Source of the DNA: Lachnospiraceae bacterium
Lineage (GTDB): Bacteria > Bacillota > Clostridia > Lachnospirales > Lachnospiraceae
Reading direction: 5' to 3'
DNA: 64,000 nt
Assembly: GCA_015057365.1 (NCBI GenBank)
Contig: SVEN01000001.1
Span: 77,382 to 141,381 of the forward strand
Under the pieces are notes generated by a model. That model ran no database searches. It saw only the letters and a program-made list of their open reading frames with translations, and was not told where the DNA came from. The position numbers were made by a program, and so were the translations under genes. Of the stretch, positions 15,858-24,502 are shown in pieces (the stretch's first letter is position 1; every line of letters starts with the position of its first letter).

Positions 15858-16718
15858 TCATTTACTTTCTTCGCTTTCCAACTCTATCAAAATCACTTCC
15901 GGCCGATTGTTAAAACGAAACGGAAAGACACTGTTTCCGATGCCTCTGCTCACTATCATCGTTGTCGCTTTTTCCTCAAACAATCCTGCATCGTATTCCG
16001 GAAACCATCCCTGATTGGGTACTAACACTCCGCCTACAAACGGAATCCGAAACTGCCCGCCGTGTGCGTGACCACTGAGAACCAAATCTATGTTTCCGTC
16101 CACGTAGCTTTCAAACAACTCCGGTCTATGAGACAATAGAATTGTAAAACCATCCTTGTCCTGCGAAAGTGCTTGCAGTTTCCGCGTCATCACGGTTCCC
16201 GAATCGTCCCCCAAAGAATCCGTTGGAAAGCCCGGATCATTCACACCCAGCAGCACGATTGTTTCTCCGGACTGCTCCAAATTGACACGCGCATCCTCCA
16301 AAATAATTACGCCCTGCTCCGTCAGTCTCTCTTTTAACTCGTCATACCCGGATATTCGAGCTTCATGATTCCCTGCCACAAAATAGCAGGGAGCAATCTC
16401 CATCGCAGCCGCCGTAAACTGCAGGGCAACCTCAATATCCGTCCTACGACAATCAATCAGGTCTCCGGTAATCGCAATTATATCCGGCTCCGCCTCCCGC
16501 AACACAGTCAGCAGCTTTTCGTTCTCCTTGCCCATCTCCGTGTTATGCAAATCGGATACATGGGCAATCCGATATCCGTCGAAGCCTTCCGGCAAACGGT
16601 CGCTTGCGACCGTATAGCGGTTTAACTCCAGTGCCGTATTACCCCAGACAGTCCAAATAACAAGGACTGACAAGAAGACTGCCATAGCTCCGAGCAAGAT
16701 TCTTCTTTTTTTCTTCAC
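15858..16718 (-). CDS. membrane-anchored metallophosphoesterase (YkuE-like)
   Basis: A 286-residue calcineurin-like phosphoesterase with one N-terminal membrane helix (ILLGAMAVFLSVLVIWTVW) and the catalytic domain probably outside. The metal-binding motifs are all present: VSDLHN, ITGDLID, AGNHEAR, LSHRPE and SGHAHGGQ. The GTG at 16718 is taken as start because GGGAGG is spaced six bases ahead; a TTG further up is less well placed. YkuE-type enzymes act on lipid or cell-envelope phosphoesters. A zinc ribbon follows in frame after its TGA. Confidence 0.9.
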   Translation of the reverse strand: MKKKRRILLGAMAVFLSVLVIWTVWGNTALELNRYTVASDRLPEGFDGYRIAHVSDLHNTEMGKENEKLLTVLREAEPDIIAITGDLIDCRRTDIEVALQFTAAAMEIAPCYFVAGNHEARISGYDELKERLTEQGVIILEDARVNLEQSGETIVLLGVNDPGFPTDSLGDDSGTVMTRKLQALSQDKDGFTILLSHRPELFESYVDGNIDLVLSGHAHGGQFRIPFVGGVLVPNQGWFPEYDAGLFEEKATTMIVSRGIGNSVFPFRFNNRPEVILIELESEESK

Positions 16719-16734
16719 TCCTGTCCTCCCTATC

Positions 16735-16784
16735 AAAAAACGGTTTCATGGTAACTCCTAACATAGTTTACCATGAAACCGTTT
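16735..16784 (-). terminator. rho-independent terminator of the sigma/anti-sigma operon
   Basis: A 17-bp perfect stem (AAACGGTTTCATGGTAA with its complement) followed on the minus strand by TTTTTT just ahead of the metallophosphoesterase gene. Confidence 0.9.
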
Positions 16785-16830
16785 ATTCTTCCACTGTTTT
16801 TTGTCAAAGGAACTCCTCGCAAAAGAAATC

Positions 16831-17763
16831 TTACTCGAAAGCCCCTCCGTTTTGCATAAAAGCGTCGATCAACTTATCATAACACTCCTCCGGTATTTTT
16901 ACGCACACATCCCAAAAGCCCTGGAATCTGACATAACCATTCTCATGAAGTCTGAGATGTATCTTAGTTCCGTCCTTCTTGTAAAAATACAAGTGATAAA
17001 CTTCAGAATCTACCATATGCTGCAAACCTTCCTGCTCCGCTATATCCTGACATAGAAGAAACTCTTCCGCATCCAGCTTCTCGATAAATTCCCGGATGTA
17101 TGCTTCCTCCTTATCCAGTTCATACAACTCACCCTTACTATAAAACCAGGACTCTCGGCTTTCGTATTGCACGCCGGTAATGTTTCCCGACAAATGCAGC
17201 CGGTCTTCATACAGTTCTTTCCCGTATTTCAGTGTAATGCCGTTGTTGCAAATATACATGGTAACAATCCCGTTTGCCTCCTTTGTACAAAGCATAAACT
17301 TTGGGTCATACCCCTTCACGGAATAAAAATCGCCCCGTATGCTGCCCGCAAAGTCCACATATCCTTCCTCCGGAGTCCACTCGTCAATCATTCCGGTTAC
17401 GGTTCCCAAATACTCTCCTACAACATCTTCCGCTTCGGAGAAATTCTCATAATACACATAACAACGCCCTTCATAAATAAAGAACCCTATCATATCCGAC
17501 ATGGCCGCTGTTTCCTTTGCCAGGGACACCTCCAATGCAGGAATCGAAATCCCTTTTTCCGAAACCACATATCCGGACGGTTCTTCTTTATGTGATAACG
17601 TTTTCGTTCCCCAGACGATGCCTCCTATCACCAGACACAAACAGGCTGCCATTGCCCCCCACTTTCTCCAGGCGGTACTCTTCTTTTTCACACTCGTTTC
17701 ACTTCGCTCCAGTATATCATCGTCAATCTTATTAATGCTCTGATATAAATCTTCTCTATTCAC
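16831..17763 (-). CDS. putative membrane anti-sigma factor
   Basis: A 310-residue protein. The cytoplasmic N-terminus (~35 residues) is followed by one membrane helix (WGAMAACLCLVIGGIVWG) and a ~240-residue extracytoplasmic domain with no known motif. The GTG at 17763 is preferred because GGAGGG lies nine bases upstream, inside the end of the sigma gene, giving an 8-bp overlap. Coupling to an ECF sigma gene and this topology fit an anti-sigma factor. The DUF4179-type start (EDLYQSINKIDDDI) is suggestive but the call is by context. Confidence 0.7.
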   Translation of the reverse strand: MNREDLYQSINKIDDDILERSETSVKKKSTAWRKWGAMAACLCLVIGGIVWGTKTLSHKEEPSGYVVSEKGISIPALEVSLAKETAAMSDMIGFFIYEGRCYVYYENFSEAEDVVGEYLGTVTGMIDEWTPEEGYVDFAGSIRGDFYSVKGYDPKFMLCTKEANGIVTMYICNNGITLKYGKELYEDRLHLSGNITGVQYESRESWFYSKGELYELDKEEAYIREFIEKLDAEEFLLCQDIAEQEGLQHMVDSEVYHLYFYKKDGTKIHLRLHENGYVRFQGFWDVCVKIPEECYDKLIDAFMQNGGAFE

Positions 17764-18319
17764 TGAAATATCCCTCCTTCTCAAGATGTGCTTTCAGCTT
17801 CTTGCGGGTTCTGCTTAAAACAACCATCACATGATTGTCCGTCATGTGATACCGTTTTGCAATCACCGCCACCGGTTCCGTGAAGAAATACCGGCGTACA
17901 AATACATTTCCCTCCCGTTCCGGCAAGTTCCGAACAAAAAGCCGAATGCACCGTTCCAGTTCCTTGGCCATGTATTCATTTTCCGTATCCGATTCATTTG
18001 CAATACATTCCGCCAGTTCATCCAAAACAAGGCTCAGTTCTCCTCCTCCGCGCTTCTTAGCATTCCCTGCATGGAAGCGGTTAAAGGAAAGATTCCGGGT
18101 AATTTTCGCAAGAAACATACGAAGCACCGTAGGTCGTTGCGGCGGCATTGCATTCCATGCAGCAAGCCAGGTGTCGCTTACGCATTCCTCCGAATCCTCT
18201 GTATTATGTAAAATATTCTCCGCTATGGCAAAGCAATAAGAACCGTACTTGCTGTCGGTTTCTTTAATTGCCTCTTCCTTCCGTTGAAAATAAAGCTCTA
18301 TAATCTGAGCATCCTCCAT
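17756..18319 (-). CDS. ECF-type RNA polymerase sigma factor
   Basis: A 187-residue sigma factor. Region 2 is YGSYCFAIAENILHNTEDSEECVSDTWLAAW with FLAKITRNLSFNRF; region 4 is LPEREGNVFVRRYFFTEPVAVIAKR followed by VMVVLSRTRKKLKAHL. AAAAAGGAGGGATTGC before the ATG sets the start. It overlaps the membrane protein gene downstream, which is likely its anti-sigma factor. The operon ends at the strong terminator at 16735-16784. Its regulon is not visible here. Confidence 0.92.
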   Translation of the reverse strand: MEDAQIIELYFQRKEEAIKETDSKYGSYCFAIAENILHNTEDSEECVSDTWLAAWNAMPPQRPTVLRMFLAKITRNLSFNRFHAGNAKKRGGGELSLVLDELAECIANESDTENEYMAKELERCIRLFVRNLPEREGNVFVRRYFFTEPVAVIAKRYHMTDNHVMVVLSRTRKKLKAHLEKEGYFSE

Positions 18320-18400
18320 GCAATCCCTCCTTTTTCCGTTCTAAAGGTCCCTTCGCTCTATAAGACAGGAAATGGATGTAATACCTTACAAGAAAATTGT

Positions 18401-18430
18401 AAAAACCGCCCCCGGTTTCCCGGAAGCGGC
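18401..18430 (-). terminator. rho-independent terminator after the MetRS-like gene
   Basis: CCGCCCCCGG pairs with CCGGAAGCGG (two G-T wobbles), and the minus strand continues with TTTTT. Confidence 0.85.
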
Positions 18431-18450
18431 CTAAGTTAACTCTTATTCTC

Positions 18451-20532
18451 TTACTTCTCCTGCATCTCCGCCAACTGACTCTCATGACGAAGGAAGAAGT
18501 CAAACCGCGGCGGTAAGAACTTGGTCTCGCCGTTCGGGTTTGCCAATACATCCTTCATATCAGCAAAAGCATAGTTCCAATCGTATACCTTCTCAGACAA
18601 GCCTACATACTCCCGTACCGTCTCACAGCCCGTCGGTGCAATCGGATGAAGGAGTAACAATGCGGTTTTGATACCGTAGAAGCAATCGGTGAGAAGCTGA
18701 TCGCGAAGGGCCTCGCCGCCTTCTTCCTCTGCCTTCTTAATGTTGTTTGCGTAATGCTTGTTCAGCAAACGGATATAGTCATCCAGCACATAGGTAATGC
18801 GGTGGAAATCGTGGTTGTACATATGACGCTCGTACTCAAGAATAGCTTCCTCGGAAGCAGCCTTAATCTTTTCGTCCACTACGCCCATCGGGATCACGGA
18901 ATCGTTGTACTTCTGCACCGTATACAGGCAGGAACGCACAATACGGTTGAATACGTTGGTCAGAAGATTACCTTCCTTTAATACCGGATCCACACCCTCA
19001 CGCTCATTCTCCGGCAGATAAATCTGCGGCTTGAAGCTGGAGCTCTTGGTGGAAAGACCGAGGCTTAAGAAATGCATACGAAGCTGCTCCGGCGTATAGA
19101 ACGCCAACAAATCCTTAGCCATCGGCGGCTTGATTTCGGAGCTGGAGCTTGCCTTCTTTTCCATAAACAAAATATGGCGGTTTGCGATAATCTGCGGAAG
19201 CTTCTTATAGTCAATTTTCACCGGCTTGCCTGCTTCTGCGTCTGCTGCCGCAAACATAGCCATTTCGGCAATGCCGTAGAAATAAATGTTGTCTTCACCG
19301 ATAAACTGGTACACCTGTGCATCGCCGCCCATCCACCAGTCCTTCCATTCGGACGGGTCTTTGCCGCGCTCTTCCAGACATGCCTTCGTAAAGGAAATCG
19401 GTGCCCATAAGGACTCCGGCCATACCCAGAAGGTCAGATCCTTGTTGCCTTCGCACTCCGGCACCGGCACACCCCATTCGATGTTACCGGACAAACGGAA
19501 CGGTACCAGGGTCTTACCGGTACGGCAGTTGATGTTACGCTCCGCCAAAGCTGCTCTTGCCTTGTCACGGTCGTCCAAGGATGCAAATACAAAGGTTACG
19601 GACGGCTTCTTTTCCTCGGCAATGATTTCATGTGCCGGGAACGCTGCGGTCAGTTCCGCAAGACCTGCCTCGTACGCTGCATCAAACGCATCCTTATCCG
19701 GTGCACCCTCGCCCGTATAGGTCTTCGGATTTACCGCGATAAGCTTCTTCTGCACGTAGATAACCGGCTTCTTTAAGAACTCTTCAATGGTATTTAAAAT
19801 ATACTTACGGGTATTGGTGTTTGCACGTACCTCGTTAATATACTCCTGCATCTCGTCGGTAAAGTTCTCCAAGGAGAAGTACCAGTTCTTTACCTCAATA
19901 ATCTCCGGAGTCTTACCGGATAACATACTCTTCGGCTCGATTAACTCCGACGGCATATACTGGTGACCGAGATCACACTCGTCCGCATAGCCCTTTTCGG
20001 AACAACAGCCCTCAATCGGACACTTACCGACCACCTGTCTGCCGTTTAAGAGTACCTTAAACTCCGGATCGTAGAACTGCGGCGTAGACATCATCTTAAG
20101 CTGTCCTCTCTCGTACAGAGCCTCAAACAGCTCCTTGGAGGACTCCACATGATGCTCGGCACCGCGATATAATGCGGAAGCACCGTAGTAATCCGGCTTA
20201 ATCTCATAAGCATGTAAGGTATCCTTCTGAATCTTGTGATTCTTTTCCACGTAATCATGAATGGTCATGTTCGCCGGAATCACACCGCTTTCCTGCTGCT
20301 TACGGAAGCCCTCCAAAATCGGAGAACCGTAGCAGTCGGTACCGGATACAAAAATAACATTTTCTGCGCCGATACGGTCACGCATAAAACGCGCAAAGGT
20401 ATCTGCGTGTACAAATAAGCCACCCACATGACCGAAATGCAGTTCCTTGTTGCCGTACGGCATACCGGAGGTAATCACTGCCTTTTTCGGAAATACCGGA
20501 CGTCCTTCCGGCTTTCTGAACTCTTTTCCCAT
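18451..20532 (-). CDS. methionyl-tRNA synthetase-like class I tRNA ligase
   Basis: A 693-residue class I synthetase. The HIGH motif is LHFGHVGG after ITSGMPYGNK; a Cys-rich zinc-type insert (CPIEGCCSEKGYADEC) follows near residue 170; FWVWPESLW and a DALR-type helical C-terminus complete the MetRS layout. The KMSKS loop is degenerate (MEKKASSSSEI). Usual bacterial MetRS have KMSKS and about 550-650 residues. It may be a divergent MetRS or a paralogue with a changed role. The ATG at 20532 follows AAAGAGGCGACAAG. A structured leader precedes it and a terminator follows. Confidence 0.8.
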   Translation of the reverse strand: MGKEFRKPEGRPVFPKKAVITSGMPYGNKELHFGHVGGLFVHADTFARFMRDRIGAENVIFVSGTDCYGSPILEGFRKQQESGVIPANMTIHDYVEKNHKIQKDTLHAYEIKPDYYGASALYRGAEHHVESSKELFEALYERGQLKMMSTPQFYDPEFKVLLNGRQVVGKCPIEGCCSEKGYADECDLGHQYMPSELIEPKSMLSGKTPEIIEVKNWYFSLENFTDEMQEYINEVRANTNTRKYILNTIEEFLKKPVIYVQKKLIAVNPKTYTGEGAPDKDAFDAAYEAGLAELTAAFPAHEIIAEEKKPSVTFVFASLDDRDKARAALAERNINCRTGKTLVPFRLSGNIEWGVPVPECEGNKDLTFWVWPESLWAPISFTKACLEERGKDPSEWKDWWMGGDAQVYQFIGEDNIYFYGIAEMAMFAAADAEAGKPVKIDYKKLPQIIANRHILFMEKKASSSSEIKPPMAKDLLAFYTPEQLRMHFLSLGLSTKSSSFKPQIYLPENEREGVDPVLKEGNLLTNVFNRIVRSCLYTVQKYNDSVIPMGVVDEKIKAASEEAILEYERHMYNHDFHRITYVLDDYIRLLNKHYANNIKKAEEEGGEALRDQLLTDCFYGIKTALLLLHPIAPTGCETVREYVGLSEKVYDWNYAFADMKDVLANPNGETKFLPPRFDFFLRHESQLAEMQEK

Positions 20533-20550
20533 CTTGTCGCCTCTTTCTTT

Positions 20551-20710
20551 GACGCGCTTCCTTTGGGGCTTTTTAACTGCGTCGGGGAATGAAAACATTC
20601 TACGGAAACCCGCTCTCGCTCATGCACCGACGTAGCGGTACTAGGCTCGATAATACCTCGCCAAGTGCCGACGTCGGCTTATGGTTTCCTTAAGAATGTT
20701 TCAGTCCCAC
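20551..20710 (-). ncRNA. structured leader or small hairpin element upstream of the MetRS-like gene
   Basis: The intergenic gap of 319 bases holds long nested inverted repeats. On the minus strand the outer arms are at 20707-20683 (GGGACTGAAACATTCT... GGAAACC) and 20610-20584 (GGTTTCC...AGAATGTTTTCA...CCC), about 22 pairs with small bulges. Inside are CCGACGT/ACGTCGG and GGTA/TACC stems, giving a branched fold. A further GACGC/GCGTC hairpin (20551-20583) lies just before the gene. I find no T-box (TGGNACCGCG) or S-box core. It could be an unknown cis-regulatory RNA or a MITE-like element with terminal inverted repeats. A 10-base direct repeat, AATTTGTAGT, lies upstream (20748-20757, 20779-20788). 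Confidence 0.5.
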
Positions 20711-20851
20711 CTCCGCAGAAATAACGTTCCATTAGAAAGCGCTGTTCACTACAAATTGCTCATTATTGTGTCCCGGCAACTACAAATTAATCAAAAGAGT
20801 TCATAGAAGCCGGTTGTTATTTGACGTCTATCATCTATACGTAACTTAGAT

Positions 20852-23275
20852 TTACTTTACTACGATGTTATACAATCTGCCCTTTACGTAGAGCTCTTTT
20901 ACAATGTTCTTTCCTTCAAGGAGTGCTGCGATGGTCTCGTCGGCGTGTACCTGTGCCTTTACAGTCGCCTCGTCTGCTTCTGCAGCTACCATGAGCTTTG
21001 CTTTTACCTTACCGTTCATCTGTACAGCGATTTCGATTTCATCTTCCTTGATGGCTGCTTCGTCATAGGTCGGCCAGCCTTCATAAGCGATGGTGTTGTC
21101 ATGTCCTAAGATGCTCCAAAGTTCCTCACCCACATGCGGGCAGATACAGGAGAACATCTTAACGAAGCCTTCTGCGTATTCCTTCGGGCACTTGCCTGCC
21201 TTATATGCAGCATTCATGAAAATCATCATCTGGCTGATGGCGGTGTTAAAGCCCAGTACCTCAAAGTCGGAGGTTACCTTCTTTACGGTCTGGTGATATA
21301 CCTTGGTTAAGGTTCCGTCGTTGTCATCGGTCAGGTTCGCTGCATCGGTGAAGAAGTTCCATACACGAACGATGAATCTTCTTGCGCCCTCAACACCCTG
21401 CTGACTCCACGGCTTGGAAACCTCCAGCGGTCCCATGAACATTTCGTACAGACGAAGGGTATCTGCACCGTAATCTCTTACGATATCGCTCGGATTTACA
21501 ACGAATTCCGGGAATCTCTTACCCATCTTAATACCGTTGGAACCTAAGATCATACCCTGGTGAACCAGCTTCTTGAACGGCTCCTTTACCGGGGATAAGC
21601 CCTTGTCGTACAGGTAACGGTTCCAGATACGGGAATACATAAGATGTCCTACCGTATGCTCCGGTCCGCCGATGTATAAGTCAACCGGCATCCAGTGCTT
21701 TAATAATTCATAATTTGCAAATTCCTTATCGTTGTCCGGATCGATGTAACGAAGGAAATACCAGCTGGAACCTGCACTACCCGGCATGGTAGAAGTCTCA
21801 CGGGTACCCTTTACACCGTTTGCGTCATACTGCTTCCACTCGGTTGCGTTCTCAAGCGGTGCCTTGCCGTTCTTTCCCTTGTAATCGGTAAGCTCCGGTA
21901 AAATTAACGGAAGCTCCGCATCGTCCAATACATGGATATTTCCGTCTTCGGTATAAACAACCGGAACCGGCTCGCCCCAGTAACGCTGTCTTGCGAAAAT
22001 CCACTCACGGAAATGGTAATTTACCTTTCTGCGTGCAACGCCCATTGCCTCTAACTTCTTCGTAATGGCTTCCTTTGCATCCTCAACCACAAATCCCGTG
22101 AACTCCTCGGAATTCATGAGCTTGAATCCCTTGCCGAGGTAATCATACTTTTCAAATGCCTTCTCGGATACGTCACCGCCGTCAATAACCTGAATCATCG
22201 GGATATTGTGAACGATAGCGTACTCGAAGTCACGCTGGTCGTGGGACGGAACCGCCATAACCGCACCGGTACCGTAGTTTGCAAGTACGAAGTCACCGAT
22301 GAAAAGCGGCACTTCCTTGCCGTTTACCGGGTTGATAGCATAAATGCCCTTTAACGGACAACCGGACTTGGTCTTATTCAGCTCGGTTCTGTCCATATCA
22401 TTCTTCTTTAAGGTCTCTGCGATATACGCCTCTACCTCTTCCTTATTCTCGATACGCGGCATCAAATCCTTTACAATCTGTCCGTCCGGAGCAAGTACCA
22501 TAAAGGTAATACCGTAAATCGTTTCGATACAAGTAGTATAAATAGAGAAGCTTCCGCCGCCTACAATCTGAAAATCCACCTCAACACCTTCGGAACGTCC
22601 GATCCAGTGGCGCTGCATTTCCTTCGTAGACTCCGGCCAGTCAATCTCGTTTAATCCCTCCAATAACTTATCCGCAAAGGCAACCTGGTCGATAACCCAC
22701 TGCTTCATGTTCTTACGTACCACCGGGTAACCGCCGCGCTCGGACTTACCGTCAATAACCTCATCATTGGAAAGAACGGTACCAAGCTCCTCACACCAGT
22801 TAACCGGCATGTCGATGTACTTTGCGTAGCCGTCCAAATATAACTGTTTGAAAATCCACTGGGTCCACTTATAGAACTTCGGATCACTGGTAGCTAACAT
22901 CTTGGTCCAGTCATAGTCAAAACCAAGCTCCTTTAACTGCTTGGAGAAAGTCTCGATATTCTGCTCGGTAAACCCGTTCGGATGATTACCGGTGCTAACC
23001 GCATACTGCTCTGCCGGGAGACCGAAGGAATCGTAGCCCATCGGATGCAATACATTGTAGCCCTGCATACGCTTCATACGGGACATAATGTCCGTAGCGG
23101 TATAGCCCTCCGGATGACCTGCATGAAGGCCTACACCGGACGGATACGGGAACATATCCAAAGCATAATACTTCGGCTTACTAAAATCCCAAACATCGGT
23201 TTTAAAGGTCTGATTCTCTTCCCAGTACGCCTGCCATTTCTTTTCAATGACACTAGGATTGTACGTTTTTTCCAT
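20852..23275 (-). CDS. leuS: leucyl-tRNA synthetase
   Basis: An 807-residue LeuRS that charges tRNA-Leu in the cytoplasm. MFPYPSGVGLHAGHPEGYT holds the HIGH motif (HAGH); the CP1 editing domain includes TTCIETIYGITFMVLAP and YGTGAVMAVPSHDQRD; the late catalytic part has WYFLRYIDP and IGGPEHTVGHLMYSRIW. The KMSKS loop reads GIKMGKRFPEFVVNPSD, a form seen in clostridial LeuRS. The ATG at 23275 opens MEKTYNPSVIEKKWQ as expected; a TTG three codons upstream is closer to the AAAGGAG site and cannot be excluded. It is controlled by the T-box leader. Confidence 0.97.
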   Translation of the reverse strand: MEKTYNPSVIEKKWQAYWEENQTFKTDVWDFSKPKYYALDMFPYPSGVGLHAGHPEGYTATDIMSRMKRMQGYNVLHPMGYDSFGLPAEQYAVSTGNHPNGFTEQNIETFSKQLKELGFDYDWTKMLATSDPKFYKWTQWIFKQLYLDGYAKYIDMPVNWCEELGTVLSNDEVIDGKSERGGYPVVRKNMKQWVIDQVAFADKLLEGLNEIDWPESTKEMQRHWIGRSEGVEVDFQIVGGGSFSIYTTCIETIYGITFMVLAPDGQIVKDLMPRIENKEEVEAYIAETLKKNDMDRTELNKTKSGCPLKGIYAINPVNGKEVPLFIGDFVLANYGTGAVMAVPSHDQRDFEYAIVHNIPMIQVIDGGDVSEKAFEKYDYLGKGFKLMNSEEFTGFVVEDAKEAITKKLEAMGVARRKVNYHFREWIFARQRYWGEPVPVVYTEDGNIHVLDDAELPLILPELTDYKGKNGKAPLENATEWKQYDANGVKGTRETSTMPGSAGSSWYFLRYIDPDNDKEFANYELLKHWMPVDLYIGGPEHTVGHLMYSRIWNRYLYDKGLSPVKEPFKKLVHQGMILGSNGIKMGKRFPEFVVNPSDIVRDYGADTLRLYEMFMGPLEVSKPWSQQGVEGARRFIVRVWNFFTDAANLTDDNDGTLTKVYHQTVKKVTSDFEVLGFNTAISQMMIFMNAAYKAGKCPKEYAEGFVKMFSCICPHVGEELWSILGHDNTIAYEGWPTYDEAAIKEDEIEIAVQMNGKVKAKLMVAAEADEATVKAQVHADETIAALLEGKNIVKELYVKGRLYNIVVK

Positions 23276-23314
23276 GACAATCAAAAACTCCTTTCGGGTG
23301 ATATAAATAACGAA

Positions 23315-23560
23315 AGGCTTTCGCCTCCCAAAAGAGACGAAAGCCTAAATCTTCCGCGGTACCACTCTCATTCAAAGGCATTCGCCTTTGCACTTTCTCA
23401 TCCGTTAACGGGGATGAAACGTTGTCACCTACACAAAGCAAACCAACTGTCGCTCCTTCTGCAACAAAGCTCCGAGGGGAGTTCCATAAAGTCACCTATC
23501 GTCTCGCACCGCCCGACGACTCTCTGAAAGCCTGACTATATGTACTGGTCCTCATCCTTG
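23315..23560 (-). promoter_or_regulatory. T-box leader of leuS
   Basis: On the minus strand a stem I starts near 23560 (GATGAGGACCAGTAC). The opposite strand has GGAACTCCCCTC, placing CTC (Leu) in the specifier loop between GAGG and CCTC arms. The antiterminator core GAGTGGTACCGCGG is at 23367-23353. A terminator hairpin (AGGCTTTCGTC...GGCGAAAGCCT, 23346-23315) ends in TTTCGTTATTT. Uncharged tRNA-Leu should stabilise the antiterminator and allow leuS transcription. Confidence 0.93.
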
Positions 23561-23579
23561 CCAATTCCATATACACTTT

Positions 23580-23607
23580 ACTATATCAAAAATTTGGAAT
23601 TTGTCAA
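23580..23607 (-). promoter_or_regulatory. leuS promoter
   Basis: TTGACA (23607-23602) and TATAGT (23585-23580) with 16 bases between, just ahead of the T-box. The TGA stop of the upstream YhfC-like gene lies inside the -35 box. Confidence 0.8.
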
Positions 23608-24446
23608 GGGTTTGCATATAATTTACGAATCTTACCGATTATCACAACCGAAGCTGCAGCCACTGCTGTCAAAATACCGTATATAAGTACATACGCCGTT
23701 CCCTGTGAAATCACATTACCAAGATACGGTGTTGCCAGACCGTTTATCACCGGAGATACAAAATCCACCGCAAAATGTGCAGCAAAGGCGATTCCTATGC
23801 CCAAAAGTGCTTTTTTCTTATAGACCATATAACAAACCAGCAAACTCATGGCAGTATGGAATAGTACGCAAAGAATTCTCTCATAGCCTGCCAGATAAAA
23901 TGCATAGGCAGGGGTTTCTACCAACGCCGCCTTTATCTGATACAGCTGTTCATTCAATGCCCCCTCGGCACCCAACGATATCACCGTCGGATCATACAGC
24001 GCATCAAAGGCCCCACTATTTATCATAACCGCATACAGCAGATTATTGACATAGGTCATTCCGATTAAAATAATCGCCTCGATTCCACCGTGTCCCAGGC
24101 CTGCAGCCACGCCCTGCTGATAGTTCATGTTCTTTTGCAAAAGCTTTGCTACCGCAAACCGTGCCACCACCTCAAACAATGCCGCCGTCATGGCCAGAAT
24201 CAGACAATACACAAGGTATTGCTTCTCCGCAAACTGTTGAAACCAAGGAAATGTTCCCAAAATACTCAACACCGGAATTCGAATCAGTACCTGCAGAACA
24301 AAGAACCCTGCCGCACCAAGCAACCAAGCCTTCCACACACCCTTGCCCTTATTCTTTACACTGTACACAATCGCCGCAACGATCGGGCCTATCAGTGTAA
24401 CAATAAGTGTTACAATAATTCCTATTAATGCTCCTGTACTTACCAT
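23604..24446 (-). CDS. YhfC-family intramembrane protein
   Basis: A 280-residue polytopic protein with about eight hydrophobic segments. The family's conserved polar motifs sit within helices: FEVVARF, LGHGGIEAIILIG, YERILCVLFHTAMSLLV and FAAHFAVDF. These Glu and His residues suggested an intramembrane metalloprotease of the CPBP/PrsW type; activity is unproven for YhfC. TAGGAGGATAAAACT precedes the ATG. It is the third gene of an operon led by a GntR regulator, after a membrane protein gene. Confidence 0.85.
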   Translation of the reverse strand: MVSTGALIGIIVTLIVTLIGPIVAAIVYSVKNKGKGVWKAWLLGAAGFFVLQVLIRIPVLSILGTFPWFQQFAEKQYLVYCLILAMTAALFEVVARFAVAKLLQKNMNYQQGVAAGLGHGGIEAIILIGMTYVNNLLYAVMINSGAFDALYDPTVISLGAEGALNEQLYQIKAALVETPAYAFYLAGYERILCVLFHTAMSLLVCYMVYKKKALLGIGIAFAAHFAVDFVSPVINGLATPYLGNVISQGTAYVLIYGILTAVAAASVVIIGKIRKLYANP

Positions 24447-24502
24447 AGTTTTATCCTCCTAATCATCATTTACATTCCATACACTGCTTGTAAAACCGGA
24501 TG

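Noticed and set aside
20533-20851. T-box or SAM riboswitch ahead of the MetRS-like gene
   Set aside because: Neither the TGGNACCGCG core nor the S-box core is present, although the region is strongly structured.
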